A stretch of DNA of 64,000 bases from Xenorhabdus nematophila ATCC 19061 (GCF_000252955.1 NC_014228.1:620001-684000), one strand, 5' to 3'. Numbered from the stretch's first letter, positions 50,400 through 61,071 are shown. Translations and numbers: made by a program. Notes: generated from the sequence alone by a model not told the origin.

Positions 50400-51454
50400 A
50401 TGAATGCGTTCAAAGGTCGCCATTTCACAGGTATTATTATTTTGTGGGCGGTTCGTTGGTACTGCAAATACGGCATCAGTTACCGTGAGTTGCAGGAGAT
50501 GCTGGCTGAACGTGGTGTGAATGTCGATCACACCACGATTTACCGCTGGGTCCAGCGTTATGCGCCGGAAATGGAAAAGCGGCTACGCTGGTACTGGCGA
50601 AACCCTTCCGGATTCTGCTCCTGGCATCTGGATGAAACCTATATCAAAGTCAATGGAAAATGGGCTTATCTTTATCGTACCATTGATAGTCGTGGACAGA
50701 CTCTTGATTTTTATCTTTCGCCTCGTCGTAATACCAAGGCGGCCTATCGGTTTTTAGGAAAGATATTCAATCATGTAAAGCAATGGCAAATTCCAAGGGT
50801 CATCAATACAGTGTGAGTTCAATTGATGGATGCAACACACTGGTTAAATCTCTCTGCGGGTGATTCATAATTTAACGTTTTTCTCGGCCTCTCATTAAGT
50901 TGTCGGGCAACACTGTTTAATTTTTGCTGGCTGTGAACTGATAAATCAGTTCCTTTGGGGAAATACTGCCTGAGCAATCTGTTCGTGTTTTCATTTGATC
51001 CTCGTTGCCAAGGGGACTGGGGGTCACAAAAATACACCTGAATGTCAGTGGCTATAGTCAATGCAATGTGGTTGGCCATTTCAGACCCCCTGTCCCAGAT
51101 AACCGCTTTCTGTTCTGGTGTGTAGTAAATGCGTTTTCTTTTTTTCATAGTCACGCCCTCCTTGTTTAAGGATAGCATTGCATCGACCAGTTGAACTCAC
51201 ACGATAAAGCGGCCACTTATGGCAGAGCACTTAACTTACTCAAACAGGAAGGAAAATGTCCCTCTCACGTTGAACATCGACAAATCAAATACCACAATAA
51301 TGTAATTGAATGTGATCACGGTAAATTGAAACATGTCATTAATCCCATATTAGGGTTCAAATCGATAAAAACCGCGTACGCTACCCTCAAAGGGATTGAA
51401 GTGATACATGCTCTTCGAAAAGGTCAGGCGGAAGCCTTTTATTTTTCCATATGA
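50400..51454 (+). pseudogene. IS6-family transposase interrupted by an IS30 mini-element
   Basis: The pieces are 50400-50810 and 51203-51454. The first has FKGRHFTGIIILWAVRWYCKYGISYRELQEML and the first DDE Asp in WHLDETYIKVNGKWAYLYR, then DSRGQTLDFYLS, ending at PRVINT. The second continues directly as DKAATYGRALNLLK with HNNVIECDHGKLKHVINP, which holds the catalytic Glu. Excision of the mini-element would restore an intact protein of about 220 residues. Confidence 0.9.
50811..51202 (-). mobile_element. Miniature IS30-family element with an internally deleted transposase
   Basis: Ends GTGTGAGTTCAA (50811-50822) and TTGAACTCACAC (51191-51202) are inverted repeats that continue with mismatches (TGATGGATGCAA / TGGTCGATGCAA). 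Inside, one intact 119-codon frame (51178-50819) joins the first about 25 residues of an IS30 transposase region (RKRIYYTPEQKAVIWDRGSEMA) to its C-terminal rve-like part (YFCDPQSPWQRGSNENTNRLLRQYFPKGTDL, LNERPRKTLNYESPAERF). The middle with two catalytic Asp is gone. No target duplication could be read. Confidence 0.78.
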
Positions 51455-51466
51455 AAGGTTTAAAAC

Positions 51467-51590
51467 CACCGTCTTTAGACGGTGACTTTGACTTTAATTC
51501 TTTGACCTATGCGTGTTTACGAGGTGCGTGGTTCGACGACTTTCAGTCGTCGGCACCGAAGTGCGCTAACCCACCTACTTCAGTAGGTGG
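51467..51590. repeat. Cluster of three perfect palindromic hairpins
   Basis: Within 124 bases lie CACCGTC-TTTA-GACGGTG (51467-51484), CGACGACT-TTC-AGTCGTCG (51534-51552) and CCACCTACT-TC-AGTAGGTGG (51571-51590). A looser CGAAGTG/CACTTCG pair follows at about 51615-51662. Short-loop hairpins of this kind are the subterminal recognition structures of IS200/IS605 elements and of the MITE-like sequences derived from them. No TnpA or TnpB gene is present here, so this would be a non-autonomous remnant inside the IS6 element. Confidence 0.65.
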
Positions 51591-51792
51591 TAGTTAAGTA
51601 TGGTCAACCTTTAGGCGAAGTGTGTCTAGTGAATCGAGTATTTAGCCTATAACTCACTTCGAGCGATAAAAGCTCAAACCTATTACTTTATTTGCAACAG
51701 TGCCTAATGAGTTCCGCGCCTGTTGACATTAGCAAATACTTTTACCCACCTTAAAAAAGTGAGTAAAAGTACAAAAAATAGAAAGGAAAAGA

Positions 51793-52710
51793 TTATTGTA
51801 AGGAGAGGAGTTCTTCACGGCTAAGACCGGTGCTTTTCATAACCAGTTCAATACTGGCACCATTCTTTAAAAAGGCACGGGCAATATTAATTGAAGCTTG
51901 TTTTTCACCTTCCTGAATGCCCTGTTGAATACCTTGCTGAATACCTTGTTCCCGTAATCTCTGTGCAATATTCATTATTACCTCCTGATGGCTGCCTACC
52001 TGTTCAATCAGTTTCTGAAGTACCTGTTCAAAATGTGGAGAGTCCATTGTAACAAACAGGTAGTTAAGAATAGTAACAACATCGTTGTCACTATTATAAT
52101 TGTACTTAAGGGCCTGTGCCAATAATGTGGTCACAGCTTCAACCCTGTCTCGCAAATTTTTATGTTTCATCGCCAGTTCCATCACGGCGATTTTGCGATG
52201 ATTGACTAACTCATTATCATCAATCACGGTCACATCGACTAGTGGAAATGGATTGAAATACACCTCTTCCGCTAAGCGAGGTAATGAAAAGCATTGTGTC
52301 CAGCGCTGCTGGAAAGGATAAGGACTACTATCACCGTGGTAAAACAAAACGGGCACAACCAGCGGGAGTTCCTTATTTCCTTGTTGAAGGTGTTGATTCA
52401 TCGCCATAAAAGCATAATGCATCATGCGCCATGCCATCATTTTATCCGGCGTTGACTGATGTTCAACAAGTACATAAATATAACCGTCACCTTGTTGAGT
52501 TTTCACCGAATAGAGCACATCGGACATTCTTGAACGTAACTGACGGTCAAGGAATGAAGAATTAGTCAGTGTTAACGTATTAAAATCACATAGCCTCTTA
52601 ATTTTCTCCGGCAGATGAATGTCAAAAAAGTCTCGGGCATTCTCTATCTGAGCCATAAACCCTTTGAATGTAGCATCATGGGGTGTGGGGCGCGCCTTTT
52701 TATTATTCAT
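51793..52710 (-). CDS. Rpn-family recombination-promoting nuclease (PD-(D/E)XK, formerly transposase_31)
   Basis: 305 residues. The N-terminal signature TPHDATFKGFMAQIENARDFFDIHLP, the nuclease-core block SFLDRQLRSRMSDVLYSVKTQQGDGYIYVLVEHQS with the PD-(D/E)XK Asp, Glu and Gln, and PVLFYHGDSSPYPF are typical of RpnA-E. The tail has the repeated QGIQ units found in this family. Escherichia coli Rpn proteins cut DNA and promote RecA-independent recombination; recently they have been linked to phage defence. It lies between IS6-type ends and was probably moved with them. Confidence 0.9.
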   Translation of the reverse strand: MNNKKARPTPHDATFKGFMAQIENARDFFDIHLPEKIKRLCDFNTLTLTNSSFLDRQLRSRMSDVLYSVKTQQGDGYIYVLVEHQSTPDKMMAWRMMHYAFMAMNQHLQQGNKELPLVVPVLFYHGDSSPYPFQQRWTQCFSLPRLAEEVYFNPFPLVDVTVIDDNELVNHRKIAVMELAMKHKNLRDRVEAVTTLLAQALKYNYNSDNDVVTILNYLFVTMDSPHFEQVLQKLIEQVGSHQEVIMNIAQRLREQGIQQGIQQGIQEGEKQASINIARAFLKNGASIELVMKSTGLSREELLSLQ

Positions 52711-52784
52711 ATTTTCTTATTAAAAAATAATTCCCATCATCAGTGTACAGCACAATAAAGTCTAGTACCAAGGTGGTTTTATAA

Positions 52785-52798
52785 GGCACTGTTGCAAA
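52785..52798. repeat. Solitary IS6-type terminal repeat
   Basis: GGCACTGTTGCAAA is identical to the left end of the IS6 element at 50334, but no transposase follows; ybjQ begins 117 bases on. It is the remnant of a second IS6 copy that, with the first, once bracketed the rpn gene. Confidence 0.75.
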
Positions 52799-52915
52799 AT
52801 ATGCCTGCCATGTTTCGCGCTTTAGTTTTTCAAGATAATATAGCCAGCTCAAGTGGCAAATAAGGCCACCTGAATGCCAAGAAAAAAGTGATGTAATATC
52901 AAACGGAGATCGATT

Positions 52916-53236
52916 ATGAAAAATGCAACAACACCCACATTGGAAGGCCATACCATCACGGATTATCTGGGTGTCGTCACAGGGGAAACGATTCTTGGGG
53001 TAAATATTGTGAAGGATTTTTTTGCCGGGGTCAGAGATATCGTCGGTGGACGTTCTGACGCGTATGAGAAAGAATTGAAAAATGCCCGGGAAATTGCCTT
53101 TGCAGAAATGAATGCACAAGCCCAGGCCTTAGGTGCCAATGCAGTTGTCGGCATTGATATTGACTATGAAACCGTCGGAAAAAATGGCGGTATGCTGATG
53201 GTTGCTGTATCGGGAACTGCGGTTAAGATCGTGTAA
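52916..53236 (+). CDS. ybjQ: YbjQ family protein (UPF0145, heavy-metal-binding-domain fold)
   Basis: A 106-residue protein of the YbjQ/DUF74 family, the usual length. Conserved blocks: [49 protein letters not shown] and [18 protein letters not shown]. Members form small pentameric assemblies of unknown function. GGAG lies about 10 bases before the ATG. It stands alone between the accessory island and tldD, and has the GC content of the core region. Confidence 0.92.
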   Translation: MKNATTPTLEGHTITDYLGVVTGETILGVNIVKDFFAGVRDIVGGRSDAYEKELKNAREIAFAEMNAQAQALGANAVVGIDIDYETVGKNGGMLMVAVSGTAVKIV

Positions 53237-53330
53237 AAAGCAATAGTACTGAGTTTGTGATTAGGCCATCGGTTGGGTGGCTTAATGGCTAAATAAGTAA
53301 AAAATACAGGTACTTCAGTGCCTCTGGAAA

Positions 53331-53361
53331 ACTCCCCACGGCAACAAAGTGGGGAGTCTTA
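53331..53361. terminator. Terminator between ybjQ and tldD
   Basis: A perfect 9-bp stem ACTCCCCAC / GTGGGGAGT. On the minus strand it is followed by TTTTCC, so it fits as the tldD terminator; on the plus strand the tail is CTTAAC. Confidence 0.75.
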
Positions 53362-53384
53362 ACAAAAGGGGGCGGTTCAAGCCA

Positions 53385-54833
53385 TTATCGGGCAGTGCCA
53401 CCTACGGTCAGGTTATCCAGTTTCAGGGTTGGCTGACCAACACCGACCGGAACGCTCTGGCCTTCTTTGCCACATACACCGACGCCTTTGTCGAGGGCAA
53501 GATCATTGCCAACCATTGAAATCTGCTGCATGGCTTCAATACCGGAACCAATCAGTGTTGCGCCTTTCACGGGTTGAGTAATTTTGCCATTTTCAATTAA
53601 ATAGGCTTCTGATGTTGAGAAAACAAACTTCCCAGACGTGATATCCACCTGACCGCCACCGAAATTCGGTGCATACAGTCCACGGTCAACACTGGCGATA
53701 ATGTCTTCTGGTGTTGAGTTTCCAGCCAGCATATAGGTATTGGTCATGCGTGGCATCGGCAGATGTGCATAAGATTCACGGCGGCCATTCCCTGTGGGCG
53801 CCACCCCCATCAAGCGGGCGTTGAGTTTATCCTGCATATAGCCTTTCAGGATGCCATTCTCAATCAGGACGTTGTACTGCCCCGGAACCCCTTCATCATC
53901 GATCGCCAATGAGCCACGACGGCCTTCAATCGTGCCATCATCAACCACAGTACACAATTCTGAAGCCACTTTCTGCCCGATCTGACCAGAGAAAACAGAA
54001 GTACCACGGCGGTTAAAGTCGCCTTCCAGACCATGACCGACTGCTTCATGCAGCAAAACACCCGGCCAGCCAGCACCCAATACGACAGGCATCGTGCCCG
54101 CTGGTGCCGCAACGGCCGACAAATTAATCAGGGCCATATGCACCGCTTCGCGGGCAAATTGTTCTGCCAGTACTTGCCCATCTTCAGTTTGCAGGAAATA
54201 TTCGTAGCCGTAACGGGCACCGCCGCCGCTGCCACCACGTTCACGTTTGCCATCTTCTTCCACCAACACGCTGACGGAAAGGCGTACCAGTGGCCGGATA
54301 TCCGCAGCCAGTGTCCCGTCGGTGGCGGCGACCAACACCTGCTCATAAACACCGCTCAGGCTGGCATTGACCTCTTGTACCCGCGGATCTTCCGCCCGGG
54401 CGATGAGATCAACCCGATGCAGTAAAGCAATTTTTTCCTCCCGGCTCATGCTCTGCAATGGATCAACTGCCGAATAAAGTGCTTTATGAGTGACTGCACC
54501 TAATGTATGTGCAATGCCATTTCCCGCTTCCTGCACAATGCTTCGTGCTGCCAGCGCACTTTGCTGTAATGCGTTCAGGGTGATTTGATCCGCATAGGCA
54601 AAACCTGTTTTTTCTCCACTGACCGCACGAACACCGACACCTTGATCAATATTATAAGAGCCATCTTTAATGATGCGGTCTTCCAATACCCATGTTTCAT
54701 GGTAACTCGACTGGAAGTAAAGATCGGCATAGTCCAGACGGCGTTCCGCCAATTGTCCTAAAACAGAAAATAAATCCTGATGATTCAGATTATTAGCAGC
54801 CAGTAAGTGTTCACTGACATAAGTTAAACTCAT
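53385..54833 (-). CDS. tldD: Metalloprotease TldD
   Basis: 482 residues, normal length. The zinc site [11 protein letters not shown] lies near residue 263, with the second ligand region [16 protein letters not shown] further on. With TldE (PmbA), encoded elsewhere, it forms a narrow-channel protease that processes microcin B17 and CcdA antitoxin. It is the last gene of a unit with nit and yhdP; the gap to nit is 17 bases. Confidence 0.96.
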   Translation of the reverse strand: MSLTYVSEHLLAANNLNHQDLFSVLGQLAERRLDYADLYFQSSYHETWVLEDRIIKDGSYNIDQGVGVRAVSGEKTGFAYADQITLNALQQSALAARSIVQEAGNGIAHTLGAVTHKALYSAVDPLQSMSREEKIALLHRVDLIARAEDPRVQEVNASLSGVYEQVLVAATDGTLAADIRPLVRLSVSVLVEEDGKRERGGSGGGARYGYEYFLQTEDGQVLAEQFAREAVHMALINLSAVAAPAGTMPVVLGAGWPGVLLHEAVGHGLEGDFNRRGTSVFSGQIGQKVASELCTVVDDGTIEGRRGSLAIDDEGVPGQYNVLIENGILKGYMQDKLNARLMGVAPTGNGRRESYAHLPMPRMTNTYMLAGNSTPEDIIASVDRGLYAPNFGGGQVDITSGKFVFSTSEAYLIENGKITQPVKGATLIGSGIEAMQQISMVGNDLALDKGVGVCGKEGQSVPVGVGQPTLKLDNLTVGGTAR

Positions 54834-54850
54834 AGTAATTACTCTTTACT

Positions 54851-55702
54851 TTAATTTGGATTCTTTTTTATCAAAGAAGTCAGTTGTGGACGGAATCGAT
54901 TGTGTTTTACCACTTTGATCTGCTCACGCATGTGAGCCAAACTATCCCGCCGGATATTAAGCTGTAATGCGCTGACGGTCAGAGCGTTTTTCTTGATAAC
55001 TTCCCCCCAGCCATTCACTGCCATTGAATGACCCCATGTTCTGCGAGTGCCGTGTACACCAACTTGTGCCGGGGCCAAGATGATGCACTGATTTTCGATA
55101 GCACGGGCCCTTAACAGGGGTTCCCAATGCGCCTTGCCTGTCAGGTGGGTAAACGCAGCCGGAACAGAGATAAGTTCTGCACCCTGTTCACGCAATGCCT
55201 GAAATAAACCGGGAAAACGCAGATCATAACAGATAGTCATCCCCAAACGACCAACCGGTGTATCGACAACGGTAATGTGTTCTCCACGCTGGTAAACCGT
55301 GGATTCATTATAGGCACCATGTTCATCGTTGATATTGACATCAAACATGTGGATTTTATCGTAGCGAGCGCGGATTTCGCCCTGATCATCAAATAACAGG
55401 CTACTACTGGTGATACGGGTTGGATCCTCCCGGCTTATCATCGGCATAGAACCAATCAACAACCAGACACCGTAACGCTGTGCCATCTCACCGACTGCTT
55501 GTTGCAATGGCCCATTTCCCTGCTCTTCTGCATGTTCGCGGTAAGTTTCAGCATCAGCGAACAGCAACGCATTTTCCGGGGTCAGAACCAATTTTACTGT
55601 GTCTGGCAGTTGTTTAACCTGCTGTTCGATTTGCGCCAAATTATATTTAACATTCGTCCCGCTACATAGTTGTAAGAGTGCAACATTGTTGACATTTCTC
55701 AT
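54851..55702 (-). CDS. Carbon-nitrogen hydrolase (deaminated-glutathione amidase type)
   Basis: 283 residues of the nitrilase superfamily. The catalytic triad is visible: Glu in VLTPENALLF near residue 42, Lys in RYDKIHMFDV near 114 and Cys in GMTICYDLRFPGLF near 157. The tldD neighbourhood and sequence fit the Nit1/YbeM branch that repairs deaminated glutathione, though substrate is inferred. The ATG overlaps the yhdP stop (ATGA), indicating coupling. Confidence 0.92.
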   Translation of the reverse strand: MRNVNNVALLQLCSGTNVKYNLAQIEQQVKQLPDTVKLVLTPENALLFADAETYREHAEEQGNGPLQQAVGEMAQRYGVWLLIGSMPMISREDPTRITSSSLLFDDQGEIRARYDKIHMFDVNINDEHGAYNESTVYQRGEHITVVDTPVGRLGMTICYDLRFPGLFQALREQGAELISVPAAFTHLTGKAHWEPLLRARAIENQCIILAPAQVGVHGTRRTWGHSMAVNGWGEVIKKNALTVSALQLNIRRDSLAHMREQIKVVKHNRFRPQLTSLIKKNPN

Positions 55703-58700
55703 GACCCTTTATTCTCCTTAAGCTGACGTAAGACTTCATCAATTTTAGGCTGTTCGAGGCTACCCGTTACCCGATAGCGAATCACCGATATCTTGCTCCA
55801 TAACGGCCCGAGCACTTTCGTTGCTGCAAAAACGGCGGCACCGGCCACGGGATTGATTGCAAAGGCCGTCGCAACGCCCACCGTTGTCGAAATTTCTGGT
55901 GTAATCACCAGATCCATATTGATCTGGCGATGAACTAAGTCTGTCCATCCTTTGGCATTGATGTCCGCTGCCAATCCATCAATGAGGAAATTATCCGTAT
56001 GCACGACACCATTTTTTATCGTTGCGTCACCACGAATGGAATCAAAGTTGAAATCATTACCGAATGTATCACTGAAATCCAATTGTAATTTACGCAACAA
56101 AGCATCGAAGCTGATAAGCCTTAATAATTGCCCGGCTCTGCCACCGCCCAGTTTAGCGATGGCCCCTTTTTTCATATTTCCGGCCAATGTCCCGTTCAGT
56201 GTCTTGAGATCAGGCTGCCACGGGACATCTTGCCACTTCATATTAAAGTCAAACGTGAAAGGCGCATCAATAATCGGGACGATAAATCCAAAATAAGCCG
56301 CCATGTCATCGAATTTTTCTCCCGATAATTGCCCTTTGGCTTGGGTATGGCTTCCTGTGCCACTCTCATACCAACGACCGGATAATGTCAGTTTTCCGGC
56401 ACTATTCTCCACCTGCCCATCCGTTAACATTAAGGAATCACCTTCCGGCCTGATAGATGCAGTGACTTTGCCAAGCTTTAATCCGGCAACCCAGCATTCT
56501 GCGCACCGGATATTCAGTGCCGGCCAATTATCCAGAGAATAATGCGGGGCGGCGGCTTTATTTAACGTTGACGGATCAGCATCAACGGATGGATCTGTCA
56601 CAAACCGGGGTTCGTAATAAAGGTAATTGATTGATGCCTGCATCGGTTTATTTTTCTGCACAAGCAGGTTACCGTGAATCTCTTCTCCCGCCGCACTGAT
56701 TTTCATCCCATCAGCTTGTTGAACAACATTAAATGTAAGCTGATTCCAGCGCTGCCCGGCAAGCTCCAGTGAAGGCGACGAAATGTCTAATTCGTCTGGC
56801 CACAAAAAGCCCTTATCTGTCGATGAATTCCAATTCAAAGACCCAATCAATCCCAGCAATTTTTCACCGTCAATGGCAGGCAATGCTAACGCCAGCAACG
56901 GTTTTTTTGGCAATGCCGGAAACGCTTCCCCATCCGTAAGCAGAATACCGCGCTGCAAGCGCGTATGTTTCTCTTCCAACATCCATTGGGTATTAAACGT
57001 ATATCGCTTTCCAATGGCGCCTTTCACCTGAAGTTGGTTCAAGGAGCCATCAACAAGAATATTAACTTTATCCCATTCCCGCAGTGATTGTGTATCCAAT
57101 ACCGGTAATTCACTGCTGATATGCGACAAATCTGCGTCTACTGCAACACGGTATTTCACCTCGTCCTTTGGAGAAACATCGTCTGAAGGTATTGTAATAT
57201 TGACTTTACCCTGCCAATTCAACGTCCCAGACAGCTTACGGCGGATTTCAGCGGGAAGCTCCGGTAATGCCTGTGCCGCCCAATGCGCCCCTAAGTTCAC
57301 ATCTACCTGATAATATTTTGGTAAATGCTTGGTAGAAAACCGCAGGGATAAAGGATTCCCGAGCCAGTTGGCAGATAACGAATCACTGGTTAAGTTGCCA
57401 TTATCAAAGCGAAACTTACCGCTGAGGTGCTCCATTTTGCTATTCAGTGGCTTGATGAATAAACGGGTATCTTGCAGTACCACTTCACCACTCGCATCAA
57501 CGTCACCTTCTTCTAAGGGGATGTCCAGATGGAGTTTGCCATCCACGTTGCCCTCAAGTTGCAAGCTATCCAATGCACGGCCAATCGATCCCGCTAATGG
57601 ACTGTGGTTAAAATAATCGTGGATGTTTTGCCCCTCTCCGGATAATTCAGCATCAATAAACAGATTTTTCTGACTATAATCCGGGATCACCGCCGAAACT
57701 TGGTTGATATCCACCCCGCCTAACCTGGCTTTCAGGGCCTGCATCCGTAATCCGTTATTTTGGAAATTCAGGTCAATATCTAAATCAAACAGGGCTGGCC
57801 AATCGGGTTGGTATTGAAAAATTGCATCGCGCAGGGGAACAAATACCTGAAATTGACCATTGTTTTGCTTAAATGGAAAGTCATGGGGATTGCCCTGAAA
57901 AATCAACGTCGCGTTATCGACTTTTCCTTTAATCAAAGACGTTGTCAGGTAATTTGTCAGAGACTCTCCCATCAGTGGCTTAGGAAAATAGCGCCATGCC
58001 TCGCCTGAGTCATCAAGCCGAATGCCGGCGAGCATTGCCAGCACGGGTGCCGCATTTTGTGGTTGCTGATAACGGAAACCGCCATTGAACCACAGTGATT
58101 TTGCCTGTAAATCCAGCCCCGTTCCCCACACATCCAAACCCTGATGATCATGCTTCCAATCAACACGCCCTTCGCTGCTGGCAATATCGAGCGGAGCCTG
58201 AAACAGGCCGCCATAATCAATAACGCTGTTTTTCAATTCAAACCGGAGGTTTCCCTGCTGCTTGTTGCCGCTTAACATGCCACTGAAGTGGCTGACTGAA
58301 GGCAATGTTTTCCAACGTGACCAGCTGATATCCTGCCATTTCATGCTGATCCCCATGTTATCGGGAAGTTCTGGCGTAATATCAAGAGCAAAATTATTGA
58401 GCATCCCTTTCGGCTGCCGATATTGCCAATCCTGAACAACCTCAGGTGTGACAAAAGACAAAATGGGCAATATACCGCTTAAACGCTCAAGCTGGATATT
58501 TTCGGCGCGAATACGCCAGTGATCTTTATTCTGGTATTGCGGTGACTCATTAAGGTAGAGCGCTTTGATATGCCCTACAGGCCACTGCTGATTGTCAGTT
58601 TTCAGGTTGGATAGATTGGGGATATCAAATAACCATCCTTCCCCCTGACGGCGCATCTGCAAGAGTAAATTATTCACTGCCAATTGGTGCTTTTCATCTC

Positions 58701-59556
58701 CGACATGCCAGTCAGCTTGCCCTTGTTTAAGTTGCAGGTATCCGCGATCAATGCGGCCATCCTGTAAACTAATCCAGCTCGCCAGGCTGAAATGCGCATT
58801 TTCCAGCCCGGTATTATCCTTTAACCAACGGCTTAACCACAGCCGCATGTCAATATCATCGGCCTGCAAATAAAGGGCACCATCATTGAGCAATCCATTG
58901 ATATCTTTCAGATCCAGCTTCACCTGAACAACACCTTCCTGACCATTGATCGAAGAAAGGCTGACACTCCCTTGTGCCCGATGGCGATTGTCTTCATTCA
59001 GCCACGTAAGTTGTGGCAACCGCAGATCCGCTTTCTCCCCGGAGGGCGTTAAGAAGGTGAAACGACTATCATTCAGATCAAAATGGTTGAACTGTTCAAG
59101 GAACAGGGAAGAGAGGCTATCCGGCTCTGAAAGTACACTATCGCCATTTTGCCCAAACAGAGCCTTATGATAATTCACCTGAAGCTGGTAAAAGGACAGG
59201 TCACGAAAATACCAGCGCCGCTGTAAAAGCGAGCGCCAAATATCCAGAGAAAGCACTATCTTTTTGGCATGAATATCACCATGTTCTGCTTTCGCGCTGA
59301 TATCACGAATTTCCAGACTGGGGCCAAATGATTCCCAATGACCCTTGATGTAACCAATATTGACAGGCATATCTGTCGCCCCAGCAATTTTCTCCGCTAA
59401 TTGCTGACGGTATTCGTTGATATGTGGCAGGAAGAAACGCAACCCGCTGACAAGCAAAGCCACCACGATAATGACTATTGCGGCTGTCGCTAATAATATC
59501 CCCGGCAGTCGCCTCACGCATTGCTCCTTGGTTGTCAGCGTTATATCGATATGCAA
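55699..59556 (-). CDS. yhdP: AsmA-like/TamB-related envelope protein YhdP
   Basis: 1,285 residues with an N-terminal membrane helix (LPGILLATAAIVIIVVALLVSGL) and a very long periplasmic beta-groove region. The C-terminal DUF3971/AsmA block has FDSIRGDATIKNGVVHTDNFLIDG and a final VGVATAFAINPVAGAAVFAATKVLG stretch. Homologues bridge the periplasm and carry phospholipids to the outer membrane together with TamB and YdbH. It follows rng by 45 bases. Full length and undisturbed. Confidence 0.96.
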   Translation of the reverse strand: MHIDITLTTKEQCVRRLPGILLATAAIVIIVVALLVSGLRFFLPHINEYRQQLAEKIAGATDMPVNIGYIKGHWESFGPSLEIRDISAKAEHGDIHAKKIVLSLDIWRSLLQRRWYFRDLSFYQLQVNYHKALFGQNGDSVLSEPDSLSSLFLEQFNHFDLNDSRFTFLTPSGEKADLRLPQLTWLNEDNRHRAQGSVSLSSINGQEGVVQVKLDLKDINGLLNDGALYLQADDIDMRLWLSRWLKDNTGLENAHFSLASWISLQDGRIDRGYLQLKQGQADWHVGDEKHQLAVNNLLLQMRRQGEGWLFDIPNLSNLKTDNQQWPVGHIKALYLNESPQYQNKDHWRIRAENIQLERLSGILPILSFVTPEVVQDWQYRQPKGMLNNFALDITPELPDNMGISMKWQDISWSRWKTLPSVSHFSGMLSGNKQQGNLRFELKNSVIDYGGLFQAPLDIASSEGRVDWKHDHQGLDVWGTGLDLQAKSLWFNGGFRYQQPQNAAPVLAMLAGIRLDDSGEAWRYFPKPLMGESLTNYLTTSLIKGKVDNATLIFQGNPHDFPFKQNNGQFQVFVPLRDAIFQYQPDWPALFDLDIDLNFQNNGLRMQALKARLGGVDINQVSAVIPDYSQKNLFIDAELSGEGQNIHDYFNHSPLAGSIGRALDSLQLEGNVDGKLHLDIPLEEGDVDASGEVVLQDTRLFIKPLNSKMEHLSGKFRFDNGNLTSDSLSANWLGNPLSLRFSTKHLPKYYQVDVNLGAHWAAQALPELPAEIRRKLSGTLNWQGKVNITIPSDDVSPKDEVKYRVAVDADLSHISSELPVLDTQSLREWDKVNILVDGSLNQLQVKGAIGKRYTFNTQWMLEEKHTRLQRGILLTDGEAFPALPKKPLLALALPAIDGEKLLGLIGSLNWNSSTDKGFLWPDELDISSPSLELAGQRWNQLTFNVVQQADGMKISAAGEEIHGNLLVQKNKPMQASINYLYYEPRFVTDPSVDADPSTLNKAAAPHYSLDNWPALNIRCAECWVAGLKLGKVTASIRPEGDSLMLTDGQVENSAGKLTLSGRWYESGTGSHTQAKGQLSGEKFDDMAAYFGFIVPIIDAPFTFDFNMKWQDVPWQPDLKTLNGTLAGNMKKGAIAKLGGGRAGQLLRLISFDALLRKLQLDFSDTFGNDFNFDSIRGDATIKNGVVHTDNFLIDGLAADINAKGWTDLVHRQINMDLVITPEISTTVGVATAFAINPVAGAAVFAATKVLGPLWSKISVIRYRVTGSLEQPKIDEVLRQLKENKGS

Positions 59557-59601
59557 ACAGATGCCTGCAAGCCGATGGTTTATATCATCACTATTTCAAA
59601 A

Positions 59602-61071
59602 TTACATCATAACTACATCAAACTGTTCTTGGCTGTAAAGCTGCTCTGTCTGCACTCTGACCTGTTTACCCACAAAAATTTCGACCTCTGCCAATGCGTG
59701 TGATTCATCCCCTTTCAGGGCTTCACTGACGGCAGGAGAGGCGTAAACCAGAAAACGGTCGGCATCAATTGCACGGTTAACACGCACAATTTCGCGCAAA
59801 ATTTCATAACATACTGTTTCAACCGATTTCACTGTACCGCGTCCCTGACAAGTCGGGCAGTTATCACACAAGATATGTTCAATACTTTCTCTTGTCCGCT
59901 TGCGTGTCATTTCTACCAGCCCCAATGCTGAGAAACCATTGATGGTCGTTTTCACACGATCTTTACTTAATGCCAGTTCCAGAGACGTCAATACGCGACG
60001 GCGATGCTCCTCATTACTCATATCAATAAAATCAATGATAATGATGCCGCCCAAGTTACGCAGCCTTAATTGTCGGGCAATCGCTTGTGTTGCTTCGATA
60101 TTGGTATTAAAGATCGTTTCGTCCAAATTACGATGCCCAACAAACGCACCCGTATTAATATCAATCGTGGTCATGGCTTCTGTCTGATCAATAATCAGAT
60201 AACCACCCGATTTTAATTCCACCTTACGTTCCAGCGCCCGCTGAATTTCATTTTCCACGCCATAAAGATCGAATATCGGCTGCTCTCCCTGAAAGTGTTC
60301 CAGCTTCGCATTCATTTCAGGAATATATTCATCAATGAATTCCTGTAATTGAAGAAAGGTCTGGCGAGAATCAACCCGAATGCGGCCAAGAGAAGCACCC
60401 ACAAAATCACGCAAAATACGCGGGGCCAGAGCCAGTTCACCGTAGACTTTATTTTTGGTGATATTGCGTTTTTTGCGTTCGATGACTTTACTCCACAGGC
60501 GTTTTAAAAATGCCGCATCCTGTGCAATTTCTTCTGTTCCCACACCTTCAGCAGCCGTGCGAATAATAAACCCGCCATGCTCATCACAGTAATCCATGAC
60601 AATATTTTTCAGGCGCTCGCGTTCTTCTTCACTCTCTATTCGCTGTGAAACTCCCACATGCGACGCTCCCGGCATAAATACCAGATAACGTGATGGTAAA
60701 GTAATATCCGTCGTCAAACGGGCACCTTTTGTACCAAGGGGATCTTTGACAACCTGAACAATTAAATCCTGCCCTTGGTATACCAGCTTAGAAATATCCC
60801 TGACATGGAAATTCTTTCGTTCCTCACCGGCAATACATTCCGTATGAGGCATAATATCGGAAGCATGCAAAAAAGCGGCTTTCTCCAGCCCGATATCCAC
60901 AAAAGCCGCCTGCATTCCGGGCAAAACCCGGCTCACGCGCCCCTTGTAAATATTCCCGACAAGCCCTCTTCTGGCTTCCCGTTCTATATGGATTTCTTGT
61001 AATATTCCGCCATCAATATAAGCAACCCGCGTTTCAGATGGTGTTACATTAACTAATAACTCTGCTGTCAT
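59602..61071 (-). CDS. rng: Ribonuclease G
   Basis: 489 residues. The S1 RNA-binding domain is near residues 35-90 ([34 protein letters not shown]). The catalytic core has metal-binding Asp residues in [11 protein letters not shown] and [16 protein letters not shown]. The zinc link is CDNCPTCQG near residue 404. It processes 16S rRNA 5' ends and decays some mRNAs. The ATG overlaps the maf stop by 4 bases. Confidence 0.97.
   Translation of the reverse strand: MTAELLVNVTPSETRVAYIDGGILQEIHIEREARRGLVGNIYKGRVSRVLPGMQAAFVDIGLEKAAFLHASDIMPHTECIAGEERKNFHVRDISKLVYQGQDLIVQVVKDPLGTKGARLTTDITLPSRYLVFMPGASHVGVSQRIESEEERERLKNIVMDYCDEHGGFIIRTAAEGVGTEEIAQDAAFLKRLWSKVIERKKRNITKNKVYGELALAPRILRDFVGASLGRIRVDSRQTFLQLQEFIDEYIPEMNAKLEHFQGEQPIFDLYGVENEIQRALERKVELKSGGYLIIDQTEAMTTIDINTGAFVGHRNLDETIFNTNIEATQAIARQLRLRNLGGIIIIDFIDMSNEEHRRRVLTSLELALSKDRVKTTINGFSALGLVEMTRKRTRESIEHILCDNCPTCQGRGTVKSVETVCYEILREIVRVNRAIDADRFLVYASPAVSEALKGDESHALAEVEIFVGKQVRVQTEQLYSQEQFDVVMM

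Larger units (their letters stand above)
50334..51704 (+). mobile_element. IS6-family (IS26-like) element enlarged by two later insertions
   Basis: Terminal inverted repeats GGCACTGTTGCAAA (50334-50347) and TTTGCAACAGTGCC (51691-51704) are those of the IS6/IS26 group. The span of 1,371 bp exceeds the usual about 820 bp because an IS30-type mini-element (50811-51202) splits the transposase and about 230 bp with perfect palindromes lie between its stop and the right end. A third copy of the terminal repeat stands alone at 52785. Confidence 0.88.
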
